DNA of 64,000 bases, taken from positions 38,688,001-38,752,000 of the forward strand of contig CM075943.1 of NCBI GenBank assembly GCA_038030265.1. Reading direction: 5' to 3'. Positions 1-11,300 of the stretch are shown here, in pieces. Both the position numbers and the translations under genes were made by a program. The stretch's first letter is position 1. The number at the start of each line of letters is the position of its first letter. Below the pieces are notes generated by a model. It did not search any database and had not been told where the DNA came from. It saw nothing but the letters and a program-made list of their open reading frames with translations. The stretch comes from Corythucha ciliata. Taxonomy: Eukaryota > Arthropoda > Insecta > Hemiptera > Tingidae.

Positions 1-174
1 ACATCAGGAGATGACGAGGAGGGGCCGGCAGCGACAGCGGGAGCGGCTGCTACCGCCGCCGCCACCTCTTCCGTTATTTCTACGAGTGTCTTCTCAACGT
101 TTGAAGATTCAGGACGCCCACTCACCAACCGAAGACTCAAACCGGTCACAAACAGGAACACAACCGTGCTGTAA
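1..174 (+). CDS. possible C-terminal exon of a gene entering from the left edge
   Basis: Frame 1 is open from the first base to TAA at 172-174 (57 codons). The translation starts with an acidic run, continues with an alanine/threonine-rich stretch, then a Ser/Thr and Arg-rich tail ending NRNTTVL. GC content here is well above that of the following kilobase, which suggests coding sequence. A second open frame (11-226) begins with an Arg-rich stretch and polyproline and looks like a shadow of the same GC-rich DNA. I see no polyadenylation signal close downstream. The family is not recognised. The upstream exons lie outside the window, so frame choice and exon status are inference. Confidence 0.35.
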   Translation, partial: TSGDDEEGPAATAGAAATAAATSSVISTSVFSTFEDSGRPLTNRRLKPVTNRNTTVL

Positions 175-1725
175 TTCATGTCAACTAAGGCACGAGGTCT
201 CGGTCACCGGTGAACTTATACTCTAATGCCCCTTCCATTTTTATTTTTTTATTCCTTCCTCCTAACTGTTTAACATATTTTAAATGCCAGATTTTTTTTC
301 TTTCCGTTTCTCTCTGAGTCTACCTAATGTACGTCTACTGAAATGCACAATTTGACCTACTTTAAGGGGGTACCTTCAGACAAACTTCCGTAAAATTTAA
401 ATCACACGTCAAACCAAAGCAAAGTCACACAGCGACACAGTTTCATGACACATTACTGGTGAATATCACAATAGTGAAAGTGTAATGATATTCAACGAAA
501 GTAAAAGCCCTCCACCCACCCCCCATTGTTCAAAGGGTGAAATGAGAGCTTTGGTACGCCTGTAATGATGGTAAGAATGTAATTAAGAAACAGAACAAAA
601 ACGAAACTTATTCTCGCAGTCTTTGTGTAGTGTACAGCTCTGACGACAACAGACTCAAATTGAACATTGTTTTGGTGAAACCAAGTAGCTATAACGGGCA
701 ATACAGGATGTAAACATCTGAGTGTGGGGGGAGCGGGGTATTTGAAACCATTTTGCTCAATGCACCACGCGACAACCGACAAACTGACACATTATCACGT
801 GCTTTTTACCCCGGTTAAATATTTTTCTTAATCAAAATGATAGAGGGGGAGGGGATTTAACGCTACGTAGAATTACATCACAGACACGCAAAGACGTATG
901 AAAACTGGTGGATCTAAGCTGCTTTGAGGATCGGGCAAGATTACACTAAGGGCAAGAGAGGACAAAGCCACAGTAATTAAGGCTATGTTCACAAGGTACG
1001 TAGGAGTAACTGTTTCAGGAGGGGGGGGGGGAATGTACACGACCTGCCTTTTAGATGTTTCATCATTTATAACAGTCCCAGGTTCGGTTTTGTTGGCTCA
1101 AAAAATTGAATTCGACCCCAGAAACGAACTAACCGTCTTAAAAAATCATTTTATGTACCTTAGAAACTTGGACGGACGATACTTTTACCACCTAACCGAT
1201 TTTGCCACGAAACAAGAAACTTCGGTACCAGAAATGACTGTTTGGTCAGAAATCCACTAATTTGAATCAAAAACTGACTTTTCGTCTCTATAACGGTGAT
1301 TTATCTCCCGTAGAAAAAGATTTGGAACGAAATCTGAATTATCACACTTGGAACTCACCCACTAGGATGGGTGTGTAAAAATGTGGCAATATATCGAGAC
1401 GGCCGAATCGGATTGTTCAACCAGAAGATGACTTTCTCTACCACACAAACTGGTCAGTTCTAAGTTGGAAAGCTCAAAACTTGGCGAGGAAACCGTCAAT
1501 TCTGCCCAAAACCTGGATGTTTGATCTGCCAACTTTTTATAATTTATTAAGTCATCAAAATGACTCTCCGCGCCTGAGTTGAAGAAACTGACAATCCAGT
1601 TGAAGAGCCATCTGAAGATTCTGCCAGAAAACTGTCAATTCTAACCCCAAAAAGCCGATTTTTCTGCCTTTTGTTCCCATAAATTGACTAACCGACCACG
1701 ATATTTCGGAATTTAAGGGACTCTT
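175..1725. other. intergenic stretch, no gene seen
   Basis: AT-rich sequence with a poly(G) run at about 1020-1031. From about 1040 to 1720 it has the look of a heavily decayed short-period repeat, with recurring pieces such as AAACTGTCAATTCTG. Open frames at 492-782 (minus) and 985-1260 (plus) have no recognisable domain and lie in this low-complexity background. I see no RNA gene or bounded mobile element. Confidence 0.5.
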
Positions 1726-1729
1726 AAGT

Positions 1730-2535
1730 TATTGAAAGGTTTTTCTCAATTTTATCAATTTTTTTGGTCACGAAATATAGTTTTTCTCCATTTTAGCCTG
1801 AAATCGGGGCTTTTTCTAAACTTTTTGCATGAAATAGCAATTTTTCTCAATTTAAGCCACGAAGTTGCATCAAGAATTCACGAATAAGCGTATTCCCAAT
1901 CTGCAAATGAGTCCTCTTACTTAATTTTATCCACGAATTAGCCTTTTTTCTCAATGATAGCCGCTGTAATTTGCGTTTTTCTCCATTTTATCAGCGAATT
2001 AACGTTTTTCTCTATTTTACCCGCAAATAATTTTCTCCATTCTGGCCGTGAATTGGCATTAATCTCCTCTTTTTTTTCTTCTTTTTTTTTTACGAATGAG
2101 TGCTCCTTTTCAATTTTAGTTGCAAATTTGCGATTTTCCCCATTTAGCTGCGAATTCGCGTTAATATCTATTGTACATGCGAATTCGCCTTTTTCACTAC
2201 TTTACCCACGCATTAGCGCTTTTTAAAATCAATTTTAGCAGCGAATTAGCGCTTTTTCTCAATGCTCTTCGCGAATTATTGTTTTTTTTTTTCAATTAAT
2301 GTTTCGCTCAAATTTTAGCAACGAATTACGTTTTATCTCAATTGTAGCCGCAAATTGGCGTTTTTCTCCATTTTAACCTCGAAAGAACGCATGTTCTCAA
2401 TTTCATACGACTGGAATTAACGCTGTTTTCAAATTTCAACCGTGAATCAGCGTTTTTTTCCGACTTAGCCAACAATTAGCGCTTTTTTTCAATTTTAGAA
2501 GCGAGTCAGTGATTTTTTCTCATCTTAACCCCGTG
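1730..2535 (+). repeat. degenerate ~30-bp tandem array, flavour A
   Basis: Units read roughly TTTTAGCCGCGAATTAGCG followed by a T-rich piece and CTCAA. Successive units at about 2230-2400 are 29-30 bp long. Units differ from each other by many substitutions and small indels, so this is an old array. The same flavour returns at 11.9-13.1, 17.9-19.1 and 23.9-24.3 kb. Confidence 0.8.
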
Positions 2536-2539
2536 TCCT

Positions 2540-2678
2540 ACGTGAGGCGGGAACCGCGCGATTATATGGTTTGTAGCGGGTGCGCGATTTTCATCAAAAA
2601 CACACAGATAGAAGATAGAACACTACGGGCGTTTTCACTACACACTAAAGGGTGAAGTCGCGCGATTCCCGCTCACGC
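2540..2678. mobile_element. short TIR element (MITE-like)
   Basis: The left end CGTGAGGCGGGAACCGCGCG (2541-2560) is mirrored on the right by a stretch whose complement reads CGTGAGCGGGAATCGCGCGA (2658-2677). The unit is about 140 bp. A related decayed copy lies in the first reductase intron at about 35740-35870, where CGTGAGCAGGAATCGCGCGA recurs. No clear target-site duplication is seen. The class is not assigned. Confidence 0.6.
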
Positions 2679-2943
2679 AGAACAGAGACTAACAATCTAA
2701 AACTCCCCTTTTTTTCAGGAGGCCTGATGAAAAATGGCAGTGAAGTAAACAACATTTCATACAAGAATAAATTGTTTAATTTGTGTATGTCACAATAATC
2801 GTCAAATTACTCGAAAATTTGCCGTGGTTGAACGAAGTGAGACTTGTATGTTGTGTCCTTAGAAGTCTTAGGTTATTTTTCCTGGAGAACAACAAAAATT
2901 TAGGGCGAAGAAGCAGTGAATTTTTGTGTGTAAAATCTCATGT

Positions 2944-3452
2944 CTACACAGTACCTTTCTGTGTCAAGCTCATGAATTGCTGACAACAGCGTGTAGGGCT
3001 TGACGGGGTTCTCTCTTCGACGGTCAGCCTCAAATTATGCTGCAGTGCGATGCAGCATAAGTTGTTCTTTATAGCTCTATGTTTTTGCTTGGCAGTCGTA
3101 ATGATTGCGTGCGACAATGAAGAACTAGTGGCAATTCTTTGCAAGTTGTTGGTGACTTCACCAATGAATTCACAGCGTGAAAGGTAATCAATCGGATCAC
3201 TTTCAATTTTCTGTCCATGCGAAGACGCTACGGACCATACGCCGGGGTCGGTCATTTCAATGAGAAGTGAACACGTCTCAATGTATCCAACGTCCTTTTT
3301 AAAGATTCAATAAGTATGGAAGCCGCTCCACGTCGTTCAAAATCGTCGATATCCCAATCATCGTCAGAGTCGTTCTCTGGAGTAGTCGGTGCGGCGTCGA
3401 TGGCTGCGCTAAAGATTAGCCAGCACAGGAAAAGCTCTGACTTCACGTCCAT
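2944..3452 (-). CDS. candidate small secreted protein in two frames, possible -1 frameshift
   Basis: Reading leftward from ATG at 3452-3450, the first frame encodes 66 residues. It has a clear signal-peptide-like start (charged MDVKSE, hydrophobic LFLCWLIFSAA, small residues near residue 20) followed by an acidic stretch (ENDSDDDWDIDD), and stops at 3254-3252. A second frame, one base back, continues to TAG at 2944-2946 and encodes a non-repetitive, Cys-containing sequence. The two overlap, and the overlap contains the heptamer T TTA AAA (3303-3297) in the phase expected for -1 slippage. Slippage there would give about 169 residues. A one-base error in the A5 run, a pseudogene or an unseen intron are the alternatives. 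No homologous family is recognised. The region contrasts with the AT-rich repeats on both sides. Confidence 0.4.
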
Positions 3453-4104
3453 GATTGTTTCTATACGTACTGATTAAAATTACTCAGATAAAACTTCCCT
3501 CGTCTATCTTTCGTGTTATACTCCATTCTTCTTCTCCCACTAACTTGTTTCCACTTCCACTAGGTGAAATAAGGAATGCAACAATATCGCTGATTGTGCA
3601 AACTTCCAGTTTTATAATAAACATATTTACACAAAGTCCACAAGTTTTGAAGGAAAGTTTTTTTTTTCAATGTTTGGCTCTTTCAGCCATTTTATGTGAC
3701 TGTTTGGCTCCTTTTTGTGACCTCAAAGACTAACAATTAATTTGTACAAAAATCTGACCGAGGGTGGTACTAGCCATGGGGCCCTATCGAGGCCCCTCCC
3801 CTCCCCTCTACTGGAATGTACGCATAGAAGCGTAAGGGCGTGATGAACAACGCATCGCGTCCTCAGTTTTATGTTGGCGTTCATTGTCACCATAGAGATA
3901 ATATAACACTATTAGCGTTTTCCATTCACTGCATTACACTCGTGTGGTGTAAGTTTTTCCACGCGTACTCTCAGAATTGAAACATATGTTTATGGAGAGG
4001 ACGTGGCATTACACTTGTGTAGTTGCGCCTAGCTCCCTATAGAGAAAAGTTAAATTCCACTCAACTGACCCTCGCTTCACTCGGGGCTTAAAAGAGTGAA
4101 ATGA
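3453..4104. other. intergenic, no gene seen
   Basis: AT-rich sequence upstream of the minus-strand candidate gene. A C-rich stretch with direct CCCCTCCCCTC repeats sits at about 3786-3800. It could hold the promoter of the secreted-protein candidate, but I cannot point to a defined motif. Nothing else is supported. Confidence 0.45.
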
Positions 4105-4112
4105 ATCCTAAA

Positions 4113-5148
4113 TAGGGTTGCCAGATGTACTCTTTTTAGAGAACATGTTCTCTTTTTCGAGCTGGCCCTTTTGTCCTCTCTCTTTTTTCACCCATGTTCT
4201 CTTTTGTCCTCTTTTTTCTTTCGTATGTGATTAACGGCTTTCTTTGTCATGGAATAATTATTATTACAGTCTACAGGGCCCGCCATTTGTAACTTCTTGC
4301 TCCAAAAGAGAATTATTTTGGTTGGCTAATTAAATTTCATATGACTCATAAATAGAGCTCGTGAATGCCCTAAAGCAACGTCCTGTAAAAACGCGGCTGT
4401 AAAAACTTTCCCGGTTAATTGCAAATTTGACATTTTTTACAGAAATTTGACCCGTCAAAATCCATTTCCGTTAAATCAATAGGGATTTTCCAGCTGTAGT
4501 GGCACAAATCATCACCGTACAAATGATGAAAACAAATCACTCCGGCAGCTGGCATTCGGATAAAGTGCATAGTGCAGTACGGTTCTTGTGTCTGACTATA
4601 CGCCTATTTCATAATTCGGGCAGCGCTGTCGATGGCCACTTGGGAACTAGCTCATGGGGGCAGTCTTCTACTAGTTTCTAATGGAAATCACCCACAACAA
4701 CTGTTTCCTTAAATGGCCAACTACAACAATTATGACCAAGGCGAATACAAAATGGTGAAAAGGAGCAGTTACCGCCAAAAACAAGTTCTAAGGGACACAA
4801 CTGCCTTCAAATTGGCCAAAAACGAGCGTTTTGAATTATTGTCGGTTTATTCGTTATTCAGATTTCGTCACATCTAAGAAGGTTTCACGGCTCCCGTAGT
4901 CCAAAAACAGGGATTATATGCGGTTCTTAGCCATGACTTCACAGCTTTTCAGCAGCGAAAAAAAAAAATGTAGTGACTTTTATAACTAACATTACTGACG
5001 CGGGTTCTAGTCGCAATAAAAGGCAAAACAAGGAGGTTTAGCTAGCTTTTAGTAACGAAAACCTACAGATTTAGTTAATTTAATTGTGATGTCCTCTTTT
5101 TCTTTCTACTTAGTCCTATTTTCATAGGTGGTCAATATGGCAACCCTA
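4113..5148. mobile_element. hAT-like non-autonomous element with 8-bp target-site duplication
   Basis: The element starts TAGGGTTGCCAGATGTACTC and ends TGGCAACCCTA, giving an 11-bp terminal inverted repeat (TAGGGTTGCCA). It is flanked on both sides by a perfect ATCCTAAA (4105-4112 and 5149-5156). An 8-bp duplication with TAGGG-type ends is the hallmark of hAT transposons. No transposase frame remains. Subterminal DNA is rich in TGTTCTCTTTT and GTCCTCTTTTT, related to fragments at 17463, 20930 and 39076. A hairpin module (CTCCGGCAGCTGG, 4540-4552) shared with other mobile elements sits inside. Confidence 0.85.
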
Positions 5149-5156
5149 ATCCTAAA

Positions 5157-5440
5157 GGGAGTGTAAGGTGTTAGCATTAGCACCCTGCCCGTCGCCGCGA
5201 CACTTATCAGAGTCAGCAGTTTGGGTTTCTTTAAAAAGTAACTTTCTAGGGAACGCTTTTACAACAGGAGGAGAGCAGGAGATTTAGGGGAAGTCTAAAA
5301 CAAAGAAGGGACTTTAACTGAGGTCAATTTCAACAACGAGTTTAACTTTTAAGAGGGGAAAAGTTTTACCGTAACATTTAATCCCTCCCAACATTCGCCA
5401 CTCTTTCACACCCAAATTCCTGTGTCTGGCTAATTCAAAC
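5157..5440. other. unique-looking spacer, nothing recognised
   Basis: Moderately GC-rich sequence after the hAT-like element, containing GCATTAGCACCCTGCCCGTC. No open frame, RNA gene or repeat structure is supported. Confidence 0.4.
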
Positions 5441-6760
5441 CCGAATGGCTCTTACAATCCCAAGTTTTCCAGATTTTCACTCTTTCAAAAGCCAACTTTG
5501 CGAATTTGCTCCTTCGAAACCAAATTTTGAGGATTCGGCTCATGCAAATTCCAATTTCAGGGAGTTTTGCTAATTCAAAAACCAAATTTCATGGGCTCGA
5601 CTCTATCAAAGCTTTATTTTGTGGATATTCGCTCTTCCAAAGTCACATTTTCTTGGATTTGGAGCCCTTAAAACCCAATCTTTTAAATTTTATGGATTGA
5701 CGCTTTATCAAAAACCTAAAATAACGGCTTAAGCTCTTCCTTAAGACTGTTGGGAAAATTAATTCGGCTCATTTAGTAATCAATTGTCGTAATTTTTGCC
5801 TTTTCAAACCCTCACTTTGTCACTGTACGGAAGCCGTTACGTTGCTATCATAAATGAGCACGTCTCTCTTGTAGACTAAACTACAATTTAAAAAACTGAT
5901 CAACAAGTTAGTCGTTGTTAACTTGTTTTTAGGCGTCACACTGTTGTGTCCTACTTTTTGGTACCAGGAAGGTGCTTTTTCGTCCTAGGAAACCATTTTT
6001 ACTTCTGGCCACCCTTCCAATAAACCATGAAATGGGTTATTTGAAAGAGCCATGCCCCACAAAATTGCTTTTTGAATGGGTTAAAAGCGCAAAATTTTGC
6101 TTTTGAAGCAGCGAAACCTGCGAAATTTGCTTTTTTGGGTGAACCAGCCCCACAAAATTTGTTTTATATTATCAAATTGCACGCAATTGCATTCTGAATA
6201 ACCTCAGCAGAGCGACATTAGGTTTGACCCCGCATAATTTTATAATTTCGAGCCTGCCCCGTGAAGATTGGATTGAGAGAACCAACTCCACGAAATTCCT
6301 TTTAGTTTTTAACAATTAAGGAGTCGAATGCTCCAAATTGGTTTTTCGAGTGGCCCAACCCCAATTTTTTTTTAAGGGAAAGCCAATCCCACTAAATTGA
6401 TTATGAATGGGCCAACTAAGCGAAATTTTGCTTTAAAAAGAAGTCCAACCCACAAATGTGTCTTCAAAATGAGACAACACCATGAAATTACTTTTTTAAT
6501 TGGGCAACAGTGTATGTGATTATGTTTTTGAAGTGGCGAAACCCGCGAATTTGCCTTTTGTGCATACCACAGGCCGAAAAAATTAATTTTTTAATTTTTA
6601 ATGCGCCGTACGATTTTTTTTTTTTTTTTTTTTTTTTTTTTGAGAGAGGCACCAGCGCCGGTTTCAATGTGCGAAATCAACAAAAATTATTTTGAATGGG
6701 GAACTTGCAAATTTTCCAATCACTGGTGTTTCTTGAAGAGGGCTCTTCAACAAGACAATT
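5440..6760. repeat. degenerate ~30-bp array, flavour B, with internal strand switch
   Basis: From 5440 to about 5860 the units read roughly GGCTCTTTCAAAACCAAATT then TCGTGGATTT. From about 6000 onward the same motif appears in reverse complement (for example AAATTGCTTTTTGAATGGG at about 6060 and similar). The two blocks are separated by a short stretch containing GTGTCCTACTTTTTGG, which resembles hAT-like subterminal DNA. A poly(T) run lies at about 6614-6641. Units are very divergent. Confidence 0.75.
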
Positions 6761-6764
6761 GCTC

Positions 6765-8330
6765 AGATTAAACATTGAAATCAATCAAGGGTTTTTTTTA
6801 GGCGAATTTTTAAAAATTTTGAGTGGGGGTTTGATTACGTTAAAGGGCAGTCAATGAAATGGATGATGTTGGGAAGAGGGAGGAAGACGCGTTTTCTGGG
6901 GTTTAATTTTTCTTGTTATTTGTAAACAAAACATTTTAGAGTTTCCTCAAATGCTTCAAAACTGCTCTTTGACGTCATTTTTCCCTCGCACCATCCATCC
7001 CCTCCTGAAGAACTTTGAAATTTATTTAAAAATCACCAGACGCACCAATCGGGCTGCAACTACCGTTGATATCCTTGTCCGCATGTGCCAATTCACTGAT
7101 AATACTTTTCCCCCAAATCGGGCATTCATGAAAGTTCCCCATTGAATTCAAACATAATCACGAAATTCGGTTCTGTGAGTGATATATTATTTGAACTTCA
7201 AAAGTGCCTTAAGAAACAAAATAATGGTTTATTTTTAATGTATCAACCCTGTGAAAATTCTCAGCCTAAAAACCACAAAATCCTGAAACCGTGACGTAGG
7301 CGCAGGTCTATTTGTCACCAGAAACGAATAAGTCGGGCTAGAACGGTCAATTGAACCCGCGTGAAAGTGAATATTTCGCCAGAAACCAGACATTTCGCCC
7401 TAAAATCCGATCATTCGGCCGTTGCGCTAGTATAAGTGACTTTTTTGTGCAACGTCAATATTCCCCCCTCTCACTCTGTTCTTCATTATCCAATAAATTT
7501 CACTCTGAAAACAAGTTTTTTTTCTTTTAAAAAGCAGAAACGGTTACTCTTCTGTTAAAGTGCTCCCCATTACTCAGGATTTAAACAAATAATTAAATAC
7601 TTTTAACATGTAAATAAGGTCTGCTTTAAATGGACAAAACGAACTATCCAACTAAAAAGACTGAAAAAAGTGTTATGACAAAAACTAACGACTGATGAAA
7701 AGACAAGCCGGTCGTAAAATTACATCCTAAAATGTCACCACCATGAAGGCCTCTACATAACAAAAAAATTATCGAGAGAGGTTAACGGAACTAATTACTG
7801 CAACTATTTAATAGCCGTACAAATTGCCCCCCTATCCTATACTGAGAGTCGGATGTTTTTTTCTGGTTATAGCGGAATCGAGTGGAAAAAGCTGAGATTG
7901 TCAGAAAAATGGGCCTACTCTTAAATTTACTAATTCCAAATAAAAATTATACCTGGAGTCAGCCGAACTTGAACCGTTCCACCCATAAAAATAAACCTGT
8001 TCCACCCTTCACCGCAACTTAATTTCTCTTTTTTTTACGCCTTCTTCTCGTCAGCTTTTCACCCTTCTCCCCCACCAACTTGTTGGAAAGAGCATCAGAA
8101 ATTGACCTACAGCTCAAAACCGGGAATATAATTCTGATGAGGGTGCGAGGGGGTGTAGGCTCGAACATAAAAAATGTAAAGAAAGCAATAAATAAGTAAG
8201 AAGAAATGGTTCGGGTGAAAGGCTTTCTCTCCTTTTTTGAAAATAAAAAACTAATATCCGAAGACCAGATACGCACACTTTCAAGGTCCGTTCGTTTACC
8301 TTTGATTGAATTAAATGCAAAACATGACAA
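6765..8330. other. long spacer downstream of the coiled-coil gene, no exon found
   Basis: Mixed AT-rich sequence. Downstream exons of the minus-strand coiled-coil gene would be expected here, but I found no convincing phase-compatible exon with splice sites. Reading through the last donor stays open to 8114, but the sequence loses coiled-coil character at once, so it looks intronic. Nothing else is supported. Confidence 0.4.
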
Positions 8331-8335
8331 CCTAC

Positions 8336-11300
8336 CTTGGCTGTCATAACGTCATCAGCGAGTCTCTGATTCTCGTTTTGGTAACCCTCGATCAATTCGG
8401 CCTGACTTTTTATTTCTTCTTGAAGTAAAGCGAGTTGTTGACGCTCGGCGTTGGATGAAACGCCATTTTTACGAGGCTGGCCTTCTAATTTTTGGTATTG
8501 AATTACCTGGAAGAAGGCGACAAGATTGGAATTTCGAATTTAGTGGTGGATAGGGGAGAAGGTGCCATTACCTTGTTGTTGAGCTGATTGATTTCCTTGA
8601 GCAAAGCGTTCATTAGTTCATCTTTAAAACAAGAGTGATCGTTGGTATTTTCTGAAAGAATTGCTTCTGTGAGGAATCCGCATTAATTGATCGAATAGCT
8701 AAAAAAATGTTACCTTTTGAATGTTCTTCAGGTTTATCAATTACCGCCCTCACGGTGAAAGTACCACCGGGATGCCCTTCTAAATCTTTCAAAGTCAACT
8801 CCCTGTCCCCCTTGTCGTTCTCAGAAGCTTTTTCTCTTTCGACTTCGCCGTCACATTTGTCAATCGAAGCTGATTTTTGTTCCGTCAGTTTACCCCTTTT
8901 TGAAAAATTGCCGTCGGATTTGGATTTTTGTAGCGAAGGAGCGGCAGGCGGAACTGGTAAACCGCCGCCAGTTTTGACCACCTCTGAACCGACTCCGATA
9001 GGCTTCTGAACCGTCGGAGTTTGGACTCCGTCGTATGTCGCCGGCCGAGGCATTTCATTCACGGCAACGTTGCTGCGCTTTGACGAAGTAACGGGGAGGA
9101 CGCTGTGGGACGTCGCTTTAACGGGTTTTTTCTGCTGTACCACCAACTGGTTCAGGTTGTTTCGAATTGGCTCGAACAGAGGTTGAACAGTGTCCAGTGG
9201 TTTCGATTTTTTTTCATAGAAGGGCGAGCTGACTCGTATTAATGTTTCAGCTTCTTTTAAAATGTCTTCCACGCTTAAACTGTCAGTTGTGCCTGTAAAT
9301 GAAATGCGCAAGAGTGAGAACTCTAAGGTCTCTCTTGTTTAATTTCCCATCCCTCGTGGATTGACCATTTTATTCCTTTCTCCTCCACCATCTCGTCAGG
9401 AAGGGCAACAGGGCCGTACAGGACAAGCCCACATGACTTGTCAGGGGGCGGGGGGTTCGATGCCACTTATGGAACAAAGGGCGGCATATTAAGCTTTAAC
9501 GGATGAGGCGCCGATGACATCATTGTACTATAGGACCGCGTCCCGATTCGATGTGAACGGCGGCCGAGGCAATACCCAAAACTGTAGAACTGAGTAGGGG
9601 AGTCGGGGTGAAATCGGTCCGGTCCGGTCTTTCAATAATAATAATAATTCGAAACGAAGTATATAAAAGTAATAATCCTTGGCTCACAAGCTCTATGTAT
9701 GCATTTTGTGGACTATTCAACCGAAAAATGCTTCACTTTTGAAGGGAAGAAATTTACAGCATGTTTACATCCGATCCAAAGGGGGGGGGGGTAACAACAG
9801 GATTGCCGCTAATAGGCTAGTAGAGCAAGTCCAATCGCTGAAAACTGGTATGGGGAGGGTGGATATGGATATAAAGTAGGTGGCAGTAGGTGTTATTCTG
9901 TGGAAGGGTTTTCGATACCCCCCCCCCTTAAAAGGTCTCCGATCCCCCCTTTTGGTCACAAAGTTCCATTTAAACATACTCAAGACATTAGAAGCACACA
10001 GTTCCTGCACGAAACGAATCCACATAACAATTTTCTGTTTTTCTCTATATGCTAATTAAGGACCGACTTTTTTCGGTCCGGTCCACACAAGAAGACCGGA
10101 CCGGACCGGAATTATTCACAGCCCGGACCGAAATAAACTTGCTGGAACATTCGGTCCGGTCCGGGCCAAAGGCCGGAACCGGTTTCATCCCTATAGGGGA
10201 GAGTGCTTCCATATCCTAAAGACCGGAAACTGACATAAAAGGTAGGAAACTGGCAATTTTGACGTATAAAATAACTAGCCAAGCATGAGAATGAAAATTC
10301 AGCCCTCAGAACCTGACTCGTGCATCTATAAAACGTGCATTTTTCCCCAGAAGCAGCCAATCTTTTACCTGATTTTATCCCCCCCCCCCCAATATGAAGC
10401 ACACAGGAAAAAATTACTGGTCTTCAGGAGAACCAACGCAGGATCTGCTAACTTGACACCCCAAACTGACACAAATGAAGAAAACGGTAAGCTTCCCCTC
10501 AAATTTTAACCAAACTGGTCATTTTGACCCCATTCACCCAAAGTCTCTTGGTAAGGCAATCAGATTGACGGAATTTATTTACCGTTTTAGGGGAAGAAAG
10601 GTCATATTCGAAGGGCTATACCATCAATCATAGGCCGCATAAATAGATTTCCGGGTCACCACTGGATACTGGATAAAGGGCCGAGTCAACATTTATAGTT
10701 TCCTATCTTCTTTACTCTAAGTGCATTGTAAACTTTACAGATTCGTGTGACAACGAGTACTTTCTGTGTCAATCTGTTGATTTTTGAGGCTTTATTGCCT
10801 ATGCTTTCATGAAGCTCGAGAATTGGTACCTATCTGATGTGCGGCTAAAATTTCCACAAAATTAATTATTTCGAGGACCCAATGCGCGATAATTGTTTTT
10901 TGAACAAGCCAACTCCTCAAAATTGATTTTTGAAGGGAATAACTCAAGTTTCGAATAACGCGATTTGAAAGAGCCAAACCGCTGGAATTCTGACAGAGCT
11001 ACGGGAAATATTTTTTGAAAGACTTCCGGCACTATGGACAACATAATGAGCCAAATAGGTCCTATAGGGGGACCATCTTATTCCCCGCTCCATGATTATC
11101 GGTATATCGATCCACCAAACTTTGTGCTTGGAAGATCCAAACCAACAAATTGTGTTTTTTTAGAATGCCAAATCCAACGGAATGGGACCCCTTGCCACAA
11201 TGTTCAAACCAACAATCATCAAAACATGAATGCTCGAACCCCAAAAGTGTCCTAACTCAAAATGCTCCAAAGCACAAAATGCTTGAACCACAATATGCTC

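Noticed and set aside
11..226. Plus frame with an Arg-rich start and polyproline
   Set aside because: It overlaps the frame 1 tail, which reads more like natural protein. It remains possible but less likely.
985..1260. Plus frame of 91 residues
   Set aside because: It starts across a poly(G) run and lies in decayed repeat. No domain, no splice context.
1730..2535. CRISPR-like regular spacing of repeats
   Set aside because: The repeats are degenerate, contiguous and without conserved direct repeats separated by unique spacers, and the genome is eukaryotic.
8114..8395. Minus frame that continues the last coiled-coil exon past its donor
   Set aside because: The sequence changes abruptly from coiled coil to a hydrophobic, Leu/Ser-rich stretch after a clean GTAGGT donor, so it is probably intron.
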